From: Phenylobacterium deserti | GTDB taxonomy: Bacteria; Pseudomonadota; Alphaproteobacteria; Caulobacterales; Caulobacteraceae | Length of the DNA stretch: 41,880 bases | Assembly (NCBI GenBank): GCA_945883235.1 | Contig: CAMCXF010000030.1 | Span: forward strand, 1 to 41,880 | Reading direction: 5' to 3' | In this document: positions 17,851 to 26,573 of the stretch, in pieces | Layout of the letters: every line of letters begins with the position of its first letter | Position numbering within the stretch: the stretch's first letter is position 1 | Position numbers and translations under genes: made by a program | The notes under the pieces: generated by a model | The model's input: the letters and a program-made list of their open reading frames with translations, nothing else | What the model was told of the DNA's origin: nothing | The model's database searches: none

Positions 17851-18806
17851 ACGAATTCGAAACGCACGGCGGAGCGACCAAAGTCCAGCGCAACCCGCTC
17901 GAACTGGCTGAGCAGGTCGATACCGATCACCAGGGCGGGAACGTCTTTCAGACCCCATACATCGAAGACGTGCATATTCGCGTAGGTCACCGGCACATTG
18001 CCCAACCGCAAGCCACCGAGCCGCAGAAAGGGCAGGAAAACCGACTCGCCTGTGAAGGATTCGCCCGCGAGGGTTTCCATACGAACCATCTCGGGATCCT
18101 GGCGAATTCCACCTCCGGACGCGGCTTCTTCCTTGCGCACCAGTTCGCGCAAAGCGCGGTTACAGAGGGTGCCCTGTGCTCCCGAATCGATGATCGCGCT
18201 GATCGGTTTACCGTTGAGGTCGGCGTCGACGATGGTCAGCTGGCCATTGCGTCGCCGCGCGGGCACCACGACGACGCGCCCCGGCTCATCGCGGTCAGCG
18301 CGCGATTTGGTGATCTCCATGTTGCGGGCTTTGAAGTCCAGGGTCAGGCGCTGACCCTTCAGCCAGTCGACACCCAGGACGCCGTCAATCTCTGGGGCCG
18401 AGATCGGCAGCGATGGCGCGCGGACGTTGCGACGATCACGTGAGCCGATCTGCAGAAGATCCAGACGGACGATGGGACGCGAGCGAACGCCGACCACCGT
18501 ATGGACCTGAGCCTGTTCCACGGACTTGAGGTCCAGACGCTCGGCCAGCCGACGTGAAACGCAGCTGATGTTGGCACCTGTATCCAGAAGGAAGTTGAAC
18601 GGCCCCTGACCATTGATGCGCACCGGTGCCATCATGTGTTCGCTGGGGCTCTGGATGGTGTCCAGCTTCGTTGCAGGCTCGTCGGCGTCAGGCAGTTCAC
18701 TCTGGGCGGTCTCAGCGGCGTCAGATGCTACCGCGCGAGCGGTTGGCAGCGCTAAAGCGCTCAAAGCGACGAGTCCGGCAGCAGCGTTGCGACGGGTCTG
18801 AGACAT
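17847..18806 (-). CDS. Exported retropepsin-like aspartyl protease, two active-site halves
   Basis: A 319-aa protein with an N-terminal export signal (RRNAAAGLVALSALALPTARA, with an Arg pair that could also suit Tat). It carries two retroviral-type aspartyl protease domains in one chain. The first has the active site FNFLLDTGANISCVSRRLAE near residue 75-95, with EIDGVLGVDWLKGQRLTLDF about 65 residues later. The second has SAIIDSGAQGTLCNRALREL near 200-215, with LVIGIDLLSQFERVALDFGR near the C-terminus. The two D-S/T-G motifs could form one pseudo-dimer. The TAG stop overlaps the sulfatase stop tail to tail (17847-17850). The start is set by the export signal. Targets are unknown. Confidence 0.85.
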   Translation of the reverse strand: MSQTRRNAAAGLVALSALALPTARAVASDAAETAQSELPDADEPATKLDTIQSPSEHMMAPVRINGQGPFNFLLDTGANISCVSRRLAERLDLKSVEQAQVHTVVGVRSRPIVRLDLLQIGSRDRRNVRAPSLPISAPEIDGVLGVDWLKGQRLTLDFKARNMEITKSRADRDEPGRVVVVPARRRNGQLTIVDADLNGKPISAIIDSGAQGTLCNRALRELVRKEEAASGGGIRQDPEMVRMETLAGESFTGESVFLPFLRLGGLRLGNVPVTYANMHVFDVWGLKDVPALVIGIDLLSQFERVALDFGRSAVRFEFV

Positions 18807-18883
18807 GATCAGTACGCCCCTTGGTTGGCGATGTTTTATAGCACTGTTCGAAGATCGCCGCCACGAGCCTGGAGCCAGCAACC

Positions 18884-19351
18884 ATGTCTCAACACATTAC
18901 CGGGAACATGGAGACCATGACTCGTTCCGCAATACTTGCCTTCGTCCTGGCCTGCTCGGCTGTGCTGGCCGGTCCTGTCACTGCTGCCGAGGAGAAGAAG
19001 GACGCGAAAGGTGACGTCGGGCAATACGTCGACTTGCGGACAGTCGGCTTGCCGATTGTCTCCAAAGGCGAGCTGGTAAATTACGTGTTTGTCTACATCA
19101 GGATCAACCTCACCAGCGCGTCCAATGTCTCGAAGCTCCGCGAGATGGAACCGTTTTTCCGCGATGCTCTGATCCGCTCGGCCCATCGACAGTCGTTCGC
19201 CTTGGCGTCAGATTTCGGAAAGATCGACGCTCCGCGTCTGTCGGCGTCTCTCATGAGAGACGCTGTCGCAATCGCCGGGCCGGGCCAGATACGCTCTGTC
19301 GTCGTGACGTCGCAAGTATCTCGGCGTCGCGTGATCACAGCCCCGACATAG
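18884..19351 (+). CDS. Small exported protein, weakly FliL-like
   Basis: A 155-aa protein with a signal sequence (AILAFVLACSAVLAGPVTAA) and a short charged linker EEKKDAKGD. The mature part (QYVDLRTVGLPIVSKGELVN, VYIRINLTSASNVSKLREME, FFRDALIRSAHRQSFA, and GPGQIRSVVVTSQVS at the end) has the order of strands and the amphipathic helix seen in FliL C-terminal domains, but it lacks a transmembrane anchor. The likeness is by pattern only. The ATG at 18884 has GGAG nine bases upstream; in-frame ATGs at 18908 and 18917 would leave a shorter signal peptide. It is divergent from the aspartyl protease across 77 bp. The 194-bp gap before hppA holds nothing I recognise beyond a leader. Confidence 0.6.
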   Translation: MSQHITGNMETMTRSAILAFVLACSAVLAGPVTAAEEKKDAKGDVGQYVDLRTVGLPIVSKGELVNYVFVYIRINLTSASNVSKLREMEPFFRDALIRSAHRQSFALASDFGKIDAPRLSASLMRDAVAIAGPGQIRSVVVTSQVSRRRVITAPT

Positions 19352-19545
19352 GCCTGACTGGCTTTTCAGCCTGCTGCAGGTTGCGTGGGCGGGCAAAACC
19401 CGAGTAGTTTCCGCCGTCTTTCCGGGGCGCACTCCTGCGTCTGCGGCATTTTGGGGAAACGCGGGAGAGTTGGGAGCTGAAAGGCGCCGCTAGTCGCGGA
19501 CGTCATGGGGCCTCATCCACGCGATCGCATAGGGGCGATTAGATC

Positions 19546-21681
19546 ATGAGTTCTGTACTACCGTTGGTCATCGGGGCCGGCGTTCTGGCGGTGCTGTATG
19601 GCATCCTTCAGACCGTTTCGCTTCTGCGGTCCTCTCCGGGCAACGCCCGAATGCAGGAAATTGCCGCCGCTATTCAGGAAGGTGCCGAGGCCTACCTGAA
19701 GCGCCAGTACACCGCGATCGCCATTGTCGGCGTCGTCGTCCTGGTGATCCTGTACATGCTCATCGGGGGCTACGCTGCGGTCGGGTTCCTGATCGGCTCC
19801 GTGCTCTCGGGCGCTGCGGGTTTCGCCGGGATGCTAATCTCGGTCCGCGCCAACGTGCGCACCGCGCAAGCTGCCTCGGAAAGCCTGGCCAAGGGTTTGA
19901 AACTGGCCTTCACATCCGGTGCCATCACGGGCCTACTGGTGGCCGGCTTCGCCCTGATCGGCGTGGCGGGCTACTACGCCTATCTGACAGGCCCCATGGG
20001 CCTGGTCCCCTCGGATCGGCACGTCATTGACGGCCTGGTATCGCTGGGCTTCGGTGCGTCGCTGATCTCGATCTTCGCCCGTCTGGGCGGCGGTATCTTC
20101 ACCAAGGGCGCCGACGTCGGTGGAGACCTGGTCGGAAAGCTGGAAGCCGGTATTCCCGAAGACGACCCGCGCAACGCCGCCACCATAGCTGACAACGTCG
20201 GCGACAACGTCGGTGACTGCGCCGGTATGGCCGCTGACCTGTTCGAGACCTATGCTGTGACCACGGTCGCCACCATGGTTCTGGCGGCGATCTTCTTCGG
20301 CGGCACCGCTATGCTCGGCAACATCATGTTGCTGCCCCTGGCGATCTGCGGCGTCTGCATCATTACCTCGATCATCGGCACGTTCGCCGTGCGCCTCGGC
20401 AAGAGCGGCTCGATCATGGGCGCGCTCTACCAGGGCCTGATCGTCACCGGTGTCCTCTCGGCCATCGCGCTCTACTTCCTGATCCCCTCGCTGGTGACGG
20501 AAGATCTGACCGTGAACGGCAAGACGTTCGGCTCCATGGCGCTGTTCTATTGCTCAATGGCCGGTCTTGTGATCACCGCTCTGATCGTGATGATCACCGA
20601 GTACTACACCGGCACCAATTTCCGCCCGGTCAAGTCGGTGGCCCAGGCGTCGGTCTCTGGCCACGGAACCAACGTAATCCAGGGTCTGGCTATGAGCCTT
20701 GAGTCCTGCGCCCTCCCGGCGCTGGTGATCATCGTCGGCATCATCGTGACCTACAATCTGGCGGGCTTGTTCGGGATCGCCATCGCCACCACAGCCATGC
20801 TGTCACTGGCGGGCTTCGTAGTTGCGCTGGACGCATTCGGTCCGGTCACTGACAACGCTGGCGGCATTGCCGAAATGGCAGGTCTGCCTCCGGAAGTGCG
20901 TGTCACTACCGATGCGCTGGACGCGGTGGGTAACACCACCAAGGCCGTGACCAAGGGCTATGCCATCGGTTCGGCCGGCCTGGGCGCCCTGGTGCTCTTC
21001 GCAGCCTATACCGAAGACCTGAAGTACTTTGCTGCCAATGCAACGCCGGGCTCGTTCTTTGACGGCCTCGGCACAGTCGCGTTCGATCTGTCGAACCCAT
21101 ACGTCGTGGTAGGATTGCTGTTTGGCGGCCTTCTTCCGTTCCTGTTCGGCGGTATGTCGATGACTGCCGTGGGCCGCGCCGCGCAATCTGTTGTGGTCGA
21201 GGTTCGTCGTCAGTTCCGGGAAAACCCAGGGATCATGACCGGCGAGGTCAAGCCGGAATACGGTCGCGCCGTCGACATCCTCACCAAGGCGGCAATTCGG
21301 GAAATGATCATCCCGAGCCTTCTGCCGGTTGTGTCGCCTGTCGTGCTGTTCTTCGTGATCAACGCCATCGCCGGCAAGGTCGATGCCTTCGCCTGCGTCG
21401 GTGCCATGTTGATGGGCGTAATCGTCACCGGCCTGTTCGTCGCCATCTCGATGACCTCGGGCGGCGGGGCCTGGGATAACGCAAAGAAGGTGATCGAAGA
21501 GGGCTTCACCGACAGCGCCGGCGTGCTCCACGGCAAGGGTTCCGACGCTCACAAGGCGGCGGTCACCGGCGATACCGTCGGCGACCCCTACAAGGACACC
21601 TCGGGTCCCGCCGTGAACCCGATGATCAAGATCACCAACATCGTGGCATTGCTGTTGCTGGCGGTTCTCGCCGGCCAGTAG
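19546..21681 (+). CDS. hppA: Membrane-bound proton-translocating pyrophosphatase (K+-independent type)
   Basis: An integral inner-membrane enzyme that hydrolyses pyrophosphate and pumps protons; 711 aa with about 16 membrane helices. The substrate-binding loop reads [20 protein letters not shown] followed by [20 protein letters not shown] (about 187-226). A second cluster, [20 protein letters not shown], lies near 428-447. The C-terminal loop [20 protein letters not shown] lies near 670-690. In the site deciding potassium dependence the sequence is [18 protein letters not shown], with Lys where K+-dependent enzymes carry Ala, so this is the K+-independent class. It is a single-gene unit with AGGGG 10 nt before the ATG, ended by a strong terminator. 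Confidence 0.97.
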   Translation: MSSVLPLVIGAGVLAVLYGILQTVSLLRSSPGNARMQEIAAAIQEGAEAYLKRQYTAIAIVGVVVLVILYMLIGGYAAVGFLIGSVLSGAAGFAGMLISVRANVRTAQAASESLAKGLKLAFTSGAITGLLVAGFALIGVAGYYAYLTGPMGLVPSDRHVIDGLVSLGFGASLISIFARLGGGIFTKGADVGGDLVGKLEAGIPEDDPRNAATIADNVGDNVGDCAGMAADLFETYAVTTVATMVLAAIFFGGTAMLGNIMLLPLAICGVCIITSIIGTFAVRLGKSGSIMGALYQGLIVTGVLSAIALYFLIPSLVTEDLTVNGKTFGSMALFYCSMAGLVITALIVMITEYYTGTNFRPVKSVAQASVSGHGTNVIQGLAMSLESCALPALVIIVGIIVTYNLAGLFGIAIATTAMLSLAGFVVALDAFGPVTDNAGGIAEMAGLPPEVRVTTDALDAVGNTTKAVTKGYAIGSAGLGALVLFAAYTEDLKYFAANATPGSFFDGLGTVAFDLSNPYVVVGLLFGGLLPFLFGGMSMTAVGRAAQSVVVEVRRQFRENPGIMTGEVKPEYGRAVDILTKAAIREMIIPSLLPVVSPVVLFFVINAIAGKVDAFACVGAMLMGVIVTGLFVAISMTSGGGAWDNAKKVIEEGFTDSAGVLHGKGSDAHKAAVTGDTVGDPYKDTSGPAVNPMIKITNIVALLLLAVLAGQ

Positions 21682-21704
21682 CCACAAGCGAAAATCGAAA
21701 CAGG

Positions 21705-21737
21705 AACGCCCCGGAGAGCAATCTCCGGGGCGTTTTT
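21705..21737 (+). terminator. Rho-independent terminator of hppA
   Basis: A perfect 13-bp stem, AACGCCCCGGAGA and TCTCCGGGGCGTT, closed by a GCAA tetraloop and followed by T's (21733-21737). It starts 24 bp after the hppA stop. The opposite strand could also help end bamE transcription, which approaches from the right. Confidence 0.93.
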
Positions 21738-21768
21738 CATTCTATCCCGTCGAAGGGGAGGGAAATCC

Positions 21769-22263
21769 TTAGCGCCGGTCGCCTGGGCGACTGCCAGGGA
21801 CCCCCTGATCTTCCTGCGGCAACAAGCCACCGCGACCGACGCTGCCCAGAAGCTGTTCAAGGATCGTCATCTCGCGACCGCGCGTAGGGGTCTCGCGATT
21901 GTTGAACGCGATCACTTTGCCGTCCTTTAGGGTGTAGGTGTTGACCGCATCCACCATCTCGCTGTCCTTGTTAAAGGCGATGGCAGTGATATCCCGGGCG
22001 GTGACCTTGGGCTTCTGGAACGCGATCCTCTGCTTGACCTGGTTCACATAGAACCAGACGTTCGGATCAAAGGTGGAAGTCGCAGATGGCGATCCAAGCT
22101 TGGCCCGGACGGTGGACTTGGTGTCGGTGCCGACGACGACATCTTTGGGATTCGAATCAATCGCCTGGAAACCGGAATAGCTGGTGATTGGCGAACATGC
22201 GGTAAGCCCGGTGACCGCCAGAAGCGAAGCGGTGAGGGCGGCTGTGGCGGCGCGTCTGAACAT
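21769..22263 (-). CDS. bamE: Outer membrane assembly lipoprotein BamE (SmpA/OmlA)
   Basis: A small lipoprotein subunit of the BAM complex that inserts beta-barrel proteins into the outer membrane; 164 aa. The signal peptide ends in the lipobox LTAC (Cys near residue 23). The SmpA/OmlA core includes VGTDTKSTVRAKLGSPSATS, NVWFYVNQVKQRIAFQKPKV and ITAIAFNKDSEMVDAVNTYT. A Gly- and Arg-rich tail (RGGLLPQEDQGVPGSRPGDR) extends past the fold, as in other alphaproteobacterial homologues. It is divergent from the bc1 chaperone gene across 117 bp that must hold both promoters. Confidence 0.92.
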   Translation of the reverse strand: MFRRAATAALTASLLAVTGLTACSPITSYSGFQAIDSNPKDVVVGTDTKSTVRAKLGSPSATSTFDPNVWFYVNQVKQRIAFQKPKVTARDITAIAFNKDSEMVDAVNTYTLKDGKVIAFNNRETPTRGREMTILEQLLGSVGRGGLLPQEDQGVPGSRPGDRR

Positions 22264-22380
22264 TGATGCTTTCTGCGGGCTCGTAGCGGAACTTGATATG
22301 AAGGCTTTGACCTATCCTTGGCCACGCCTTAGTTCAATGCCGCCCTTTACCGAGCTCTCGGGGCGAAATCGAGGCCACCC

Positions 22381-22908
22381 ATGCTGAAGCACCTTTTCAA
22401 GCCCAGACCTGCCGTAGTGGCGGGAGCTACTCTCTATGATCACGTGGTCGCCCAGGCGCGCTCGCCGGGCCTGTACGCGGAACTCGGCGCGCCGGACACC
22501 ACAGAAGGCCGCTTCGAGATCTACAGCCTCCATGTCTACCTATTACTGGAGCGGTTGAAAGAGCAGGGGCCACAGGCCGCCGAAACGGCGCAGGCGCTGC
22601 TTGATACCTACCTCTCGGCTCTGGACAATACGCTGCGGGAAATGGGGCTCGGCGACGTGGGCGTTGGACGGCAGGTGCGAAAGCTGGGCGAAGCATTCTA
22701 TGGCCGTGTCCGGTCCTATGAGGTCGGGATGGCGGCATTGCCGGATACAGTAGAGTTGCAGGCTATGCTGGTCCGGACGGCCTACGCCGGCGCGGATTCG
22801 GCCTCCGCGCCCCGTCTGGCAGACTATATCGTGCGTCAGCGGCAGGCGCTGGCCAAGCTAAAGCTGGACGACCTTTTCGAGGGAAAGGTCACGTGGATAG
22901 ACGTATGA
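22381..22908 (+). CDS. Ubiquinol-cytochrome c chaperone (CBP3/UQCC family)
   Basis: A 175-aa soluble protein of the CBP3/UQCC1 family, which helps assembly of cytochrome b into the bc1 complex. Recognisable features are LYDHVVAQARSPGLYAELGA (about 19-38), FEIYSLHVYLLLERLKEQG near 46-64, LREMGLGDVGVGRQVRKLGE near 85-105, and FYGRVRSYEVGM with a helical C-terminus ending LDDLFEGKVTW. It starts a conserved run with DUF177, plsX and fabH; its TGA overlaps the next ATG. Confidence 0.9.
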   Translation: MLKHLFKPRPAVVAGATLYDHVVAQARSPGLYAELGAPDTTEGRFEIYSLHVYLLLERLKEQGPQAAETAQALLDTYLSALDNTLREMGLGDVGVGRQVRKLGEAFYGRVRSYEVGMAALPDTVELQAMLVRTAYAGADSASAPRLADYIVRQRQALAKLKLDDLFEGKVTWIDV

Positions 22909-23426
22909 GCCCTGCGTGGCCGCGGGTCCTGAAGCTGCACGAACTCGGGGCCGGGCCGGTCAGGATCCTCCTTGAGGCGTCTGCGCACGACTGTGCCGTC
23001 ATCGGCCGCGCACTGGGGCTCGAAAGTCTGGCTGCGCTGACGGCAGAAATCACCGCATCGGCCTGGTTCGACGGCGCCGAGATTACGGGTTCGTTCCGGG
23101 CCGACGTCGAACAGATTTGCGGCGTCACGCGGGAACCCTTCCCGCAAACGGTCGCTGGCGAAATCTTCGTCAGGGTTGTGCCCTCCATCAGCCCTCACGC
23201 CCAGTTGCCCGAGGGCGGTGATCTTGAGCTGGATTCCGACGCGCCTGACGCGCCGGATATCCTGGTCAACGACGCCATCGACGTCTCTGATTATGTCGTC
23301 GAGCATCTTGCTCTGGAGCTTGACCCGTTCCCCCGCAAACCCGGCGCGACCTTTGAATTTGAGGCACCAAGTACGGAAATGTCGCCGTTTGCGGCCCTCC
23401 AGGCGCTCCGCGCACCAAAGGGTTAG
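22905..23426 (+). CDS. DUF177 / YceD family protein
   Basis: A 173-aa member of the DUF177 (YceD) family, which is linked to 23S rRNA metabolism in bacteria and plastids. The pattern is typical: two CxxC-less strands in EICGVTREPFPQTV-like context (here VEQICGVTREPFPQTVAGEI), then an acidic stretch and the signature IDVSDYVVEHLALELDPFPR with KPGA. The ATG at 22905 overlaps the previous stop (ATGA); a GTG at 22893 is the alternative. rpmF, often next to this gene in other bacteria, is not here; plsX follows. Confidence 0.88.
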   Translation: MSPAWPRVLKLHELGAGPVRILLEASAHDCAVIGRALGLESLAALTAEITASAWFDGAEITGSFRADVEQICGVTREPFPQTVAGEIFVRVVPSISPHAQLPEGGDLELDSDAPDAPDILVNDAIDVSDYVVEHLALELDPFPRKPGATFEFEAPSTEMSPFAALQALRAPKG

Positions 23427-23562
23427 TTTCCACTCGTCAACGTCCCGGAGTATGGTCGCGCCGATTCCGGCATCCAGCCGCGACCGGTTCCCGTCGAATT
23501 TGCGATTGTTTGGCACAGGAAACGGTCCCATGCACATGCATGCGATCCGCCGAGGCGATTGC

Positions 23563-24636
23563 ATGGGGGAAGAAAGCGGCGATTTGACCCTACCTCTGGT
23601 GATATCCATTGACGCTATGGGCGGTGACCACGGTGCGTCTGTCGTCATTCCAGCCTGCGCCCGGGCGCTGGCCTTGATGCCGACAGCGCGGCTGCTATTG
23701 CATGGCGACGAGCCGGCCATCCGGAGTGAGCTCGCGCGGCATCGGCAATTATCTGCCCGGTGCGACATCCGTCACTCCGACCGGGTGATCGCCATGGATG
23801 AGAAACCCGCCCAGGCCATGCGTCGAGGCAAAGGCACATCGATGTGGAATGCCGTCGAAGCCATCCGCGAGGGCCACGCGATCGCCGCCGTCTCTGCAGG
23901 CAACACCGGGGCCTTGATGGCGATCTCGAAACTGATTCTCAGGATGAGCGCCGATCTCGACCGTCCGGCGCTGGTGGCCAGCATTCCCAACCCAAATGGA
24001 GTGACAACCTTCCTGGATGTGGGTGCCAACGTCGATTGTAATGCCGCGCGTCTGGTCGAGTTTGCTATCATGGGGGAGGCCTATCACCGTGCCGCCCATG
24101 GCGTCGTCCGGCCGACGGTCGGCTTGCTGAATGTGGGCTCCGAGGAAATGAAGGGCCACGAAGAGGTGCGCGAGGCCAATCGGATCCTGCGCGAGGGCCT
24201 CATCGACCTGGACTATCGTGGCTTCGTTGAGGGCGACGACATCACCGCAGGCACGGTCCAGGTGGTGGTTACAGATGGATTCACGGGCAACGTGGCGCTG
24301 AAGGCCATGGAGGGCGCTGCGCGCTTCATGTTTGACGAACTGCGGAATGCCTTGACGTCCGGGCCGGTCACTAGCCTGGGAGCCTTATTGGCGCGACCGT
24401 CGTTGCGGCGTTTCCGTGACAAGATAAGCCCGCCGCCGGCGGCGCCGCTTCTGGGACTGAATGGCTTGGTGCTGAAGTGCCACGGCGGGGCCGATGAACG
24501 TGAGTTCGCCAACGCCATACTCGCCGCCGCAGACGTTGCGCAAAGCGGGTTCGCGGCCGATATCGAACATAATATGAGACGTTTGCCAGAAGCCCTCGTG
24601 CCCTTGACGCCTGCGCCTGCCGACGGAGCTGTCTGA
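23563..24636 (+). CDS. plsX: Phosphate acyltransferase PlsX
   Basis: Makes acyl-phosphate from acyl-ACP for phospholipid synthesis via PlsY; 357 aa from the chosen start. Family segments are LVISIDAMGGDHGASVVIPA at the N-terminus, AVSAGNTGALMAISKLILRM near 107-126, TFLDVGANVDCNAARLVEFA near 147-167, VGLLNVGSEEMKGHEEVREA near 187-206 and VVVTDGFTGNVALKAMEGAA near 230-250. The ATG at 23563 has GAGG eight bases upstream; an in-frame ATG at 23530 with AGGA upstream is also possible. The stop lies one base before the fabH start, so translation is probably coupled. Confidence 0.94.
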   Translation: MGEESGDLTLPLVISIDAMGGDHGASVVIPACARALALMPTARLLLHGDEPAIRSELARHRQLSARCDIRHSDRVIAMDEKPAQAMRRGKGTSMWNAVEAIREGHAIAAVSAGNTGALMAISKLILRMSADLDRPALVASIPNPNGVTTFLDVGANVDCNAARLVEFAIMGEAYHRAAHGVVRPTVGLLNVGSEEMKGHEEVREANRILREGLIDLDYRGFVEGDDITAGTVQVVVTDGFTGNVALKAMEGAARFMFDELRNALTSGPVTSLGALLARPSLRRFRDKISPPPAAPLLGLNGLVLKCHGGADEREFANAILAAADVAQSGFAADIEHNMRRLPEALVPLTPAPADGAV

Positions 24637-24637
24637 C

Positions 24638-25618
24638 GTGTCCAAAGTCGTGCGTAGCGCCGTGACCGGGGTTGGGGGCTATCTGCCCGATCGCCTCGTC
24701 TCCAATGAGGAGCTGTCGACCCGCGTCGACACCACCGACGAATGGATCCGCGAACGCACGGGTATTCGTCAGCGCTATCAGGCCGCCGATGATCAACCTG
24801 TCTCGGATCTGGCTACCGAGGCGGCGCGGCGGGCGTTGGCCGCCGCAGGCCGGACGCCAGCCGATGTTGACCTGATCATTGTCGCCACGACGACGCCGGA
24901 TCTGACTTTTCCTGCCGTCGCCGCCATCGTCCAGCGCAAGCTGGGATGTCCAGTTGGCATCGCCTTTGATGTCCAGGCCGTGTGCTCGGGCTTTGTCTAC
25001 GCGCTGTCCGTCGCCGATGGCTTCGTCGCCCGCAACCGTTCGAAGTGCGCCCTGGTCATCGGCGCCGAGACCATGACGCGGTTGATGGATTGGACCGACC
25101 GCACAACCTGCGTGCTGTTCGGTGACGGGGCCGGAGCTGTAGTGTTGGAACCCTGCGAAGGAGAGGGCACCACTGCCGACCGCGGGTTGCTTGGCTTTGC
25201 ATTGCGAGCCGACGGGACCAAGCAGGACCTGCTCTATGTTGACGGCGGCGTTTCAACCAACGGCCAGGTCGGTCACCTGCGCATGCAGGGCAATCAGGTC
25301 TTCCGTCATGCTGTTGTGAACATCTCCGAGGCGGTCACGGCGGCGGCTGCCGATGCAGGCATCGAGGTTGCGAGTGTCGACTGGTTTATTCCGCATCAGG
25401 CCAATCAACGCATCCTTGAGGGCGTCGCCAAACGCCTGGGTATCGATGAAGCGAAGGTGATCTCCACCGTTGCCATCCACGCCAACACCTCGGCCGCCTC
25501 GATTCCCCTCGCCTTGGCCCAAGGCGTGGGTGATGGCCGCATCAAGCCGGGTGACCTGTTGTTGCTGGAAGCCATGGGCGGTGGCCTGACCTGGGGTGCC
25601 TGCGTCCTTAGACTTTGA
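24638..25618 (+). CDS. fabH: Beta-ketoacyl-ACP synthase III
   Basis: Starts type II fatty-acid synthesis by condensing acetyl-CoA with malonyl-ACP; 326 aa. The catalytic triad is visible: Cys in FDVQAVCSGFVYALSVADG near 110, His in WFIPHQANQRILEGVAKRLG near 250, and Asn in VAIHANTSAASIPLALAQG near 283. The start is GTG, directly after plsX with one base between. The order plsX-fabH-ihfA-MerR is a strong alphaproteobacterial signature, and the downstream genes probably share the transcript. Confidence 0.96.
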   Translation: MSKVVRSAVTGVGGYLPDRLVSNEELSTRVDTTDEWIRERTGIRQRYQAADDQPVSDLATEAARRALAAAGRTPADVDLIIVATTTPDLTFPAVAAIVQRKLGCPVGIAFDVQAVCSGFVYALSVADGFVARNRSKCALVIGAETMTRLMDWTDRTTCVLFGDGAGAVVLEPCEGEGTTADRGLLGFALRADGTKQDLLYVDGGVSTNGQVGHLRMQGNQVFRHAVVNISEAVTAAAADAGIEVASVDWFIPHQANQRILEGVAKRLGIDEAKVISTVAIHANTSAASIPLALAQGVGDGRIKPGDLLLLEAMGGGLTWGACVLRL

Positions 25619-25704
25619 GGCAAAGTCGCAACGCGCCGCTTGAAGTCTTTGTCGCAATGGGACAATCAAGACGGATGAACGACAACGCTACAGGGGCCAA
25701 GGCG

Positions 25705-26004
25705 ATGGGCGCGACGGTGACGCGAGCGGACCTCTGTGAATCGGTGCACGAACAGGTCGGCCTGACCCGCCAGGATTCCTCCGAACTGGTCGAGCGGGTG
25801 CTGGAACTTATGTGCTTGGCACTGGAGACAGGCAAACAGGTCAAGCTGTCCGGGTTCGGCGTATTCCAGGTTCGGTCCAAGCGCGCTCGCATGGGTCGCA
25901 ATCCCAAAACCGGCGAGGCTGCCGCCATCGAGCCCCGCCGCGTGATCGGTTTCAGGGCCTCGCAGGTCATGAAGGCGCGGGTCGACCGCGCCTTGTCGCA
26001 GTAA
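25705..26004 (+). CDS. ihfA: Integration host factor alpha subunit
   Basis: A DNA-bending HU/IHF-family protein; 99 aa from ATG 25705, which has AGGGG eight bases upstream and matches the usual length of about 100. MGATVTRADLCESVHEQVGL opens the helical body; LELMCLALETGKQVKLSGFG leads into the beta arm, whose MGRNPKTGE contains the Pro that intercalates in the minor groove; RRVIGFRASQVMKARVDRAL ends it. An ATG 30 nt upstream would add ten residues. It partners with IhfB (encoded elsewhere) in promoter architecture. Confidence 0.93.
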   Translation: MGATVTRADLCESVHEQVGLTRQDSSELVERVLELMCLALETGKQVKLSGFGVFQVRSKRARMGRNPKTGEAAAIEPRRVIGFRASQVMKARVDRALSQ

Positions 26005-26019
26005 GGGCTGCGCTGTCCC

Positions 26020-26418
26020 GTGGCCAAGGGGCCCGAAGCCTTCCGCACCATCTCTGAAGCCGCCGACGAGCTGGGCGTGCCACAGCATGTGCTTCGGTTC
26101 TGGGAAACGAAGTTCAGTTTCATCAAGCCGATGAAGCGGGCCGGAGGTCGGCGATTCTATCGCCCTGCCGATGTCGTGATTTTGGCCGGCGTGCGGAGCC
26201 TGCTTCACGACGAGGGCTACACCATCAAGGGCCTTCAGAAGCTGCACCGCGAACAGGGTCTCAAGGTCCTGGTCGCGGCCGGTTCAGGCGAGCGCATTGC
26301 AGCACCTGCTCAGATCGCGGCACCCATCGAGGCCAGGGGCGATGTTGCCGCGTTGCTGGCCGCGCTGCACAGCCTCGAGACGGCCAAAGGCCGCCTTGAC
26401 GGCCTGCTGAACAGATAG
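26020..26418 (+). CDS. MerR-family transcriptional regulator
   Basis: A 132-aa regulator with a MerR winged helix at the N-terminus: [20 protein letters not shown] then [20 protein letters not shown] and [20 protein letters not shown] (about 8-68). The rest is a coiled stretch with an Ala-rich linker and a final helix ([17 protein letters not shown]) that could dimerise. It lacks the Cys residues of metal-sensing MerR proteins. The gene starts with GTG 15 bp after ihfA and is conserved next to ihfA in Caulobacterales. Its regulon is unknown. Confidence 0.88.
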   Translation: MAKGPEAFRTISEAADELGVPQHVLRFWETKFSFIKPMKRAGGRRFYRPADVVILAGVRSLLHDEGYTIKGLQKLHREQGLKVLVAAGSGERIAAPAQIAAPIEARGDVAALLAALHSLETAKGRLDGLLNR

Positions 26419-26445
26419 ATCAGTAATATCTCGCCGCCAGCCCGC

Positions 26446-26522
<77 letters not shown>

Positions 26523-26545
26523 ATGGGCCCGGCGGCGAGGCGCGT

Positions 26546-26573
26546 CTTCTAGCGGATGAGCAGATGAGAGCAA
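26546..26573 (-). promoter_or_regulatory. Possible promoter of tRNA-Pro
   Basis: On the minus strand, TTGCTC (26573-26568) and TAGAAG (26551-26546) are separated by 16 bp, placing a start about 17 nt before the tRNA. It overlaps the start of the divergent TonB-like gene. Weak consensus, moderate support from position. Confidence 0.35.
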
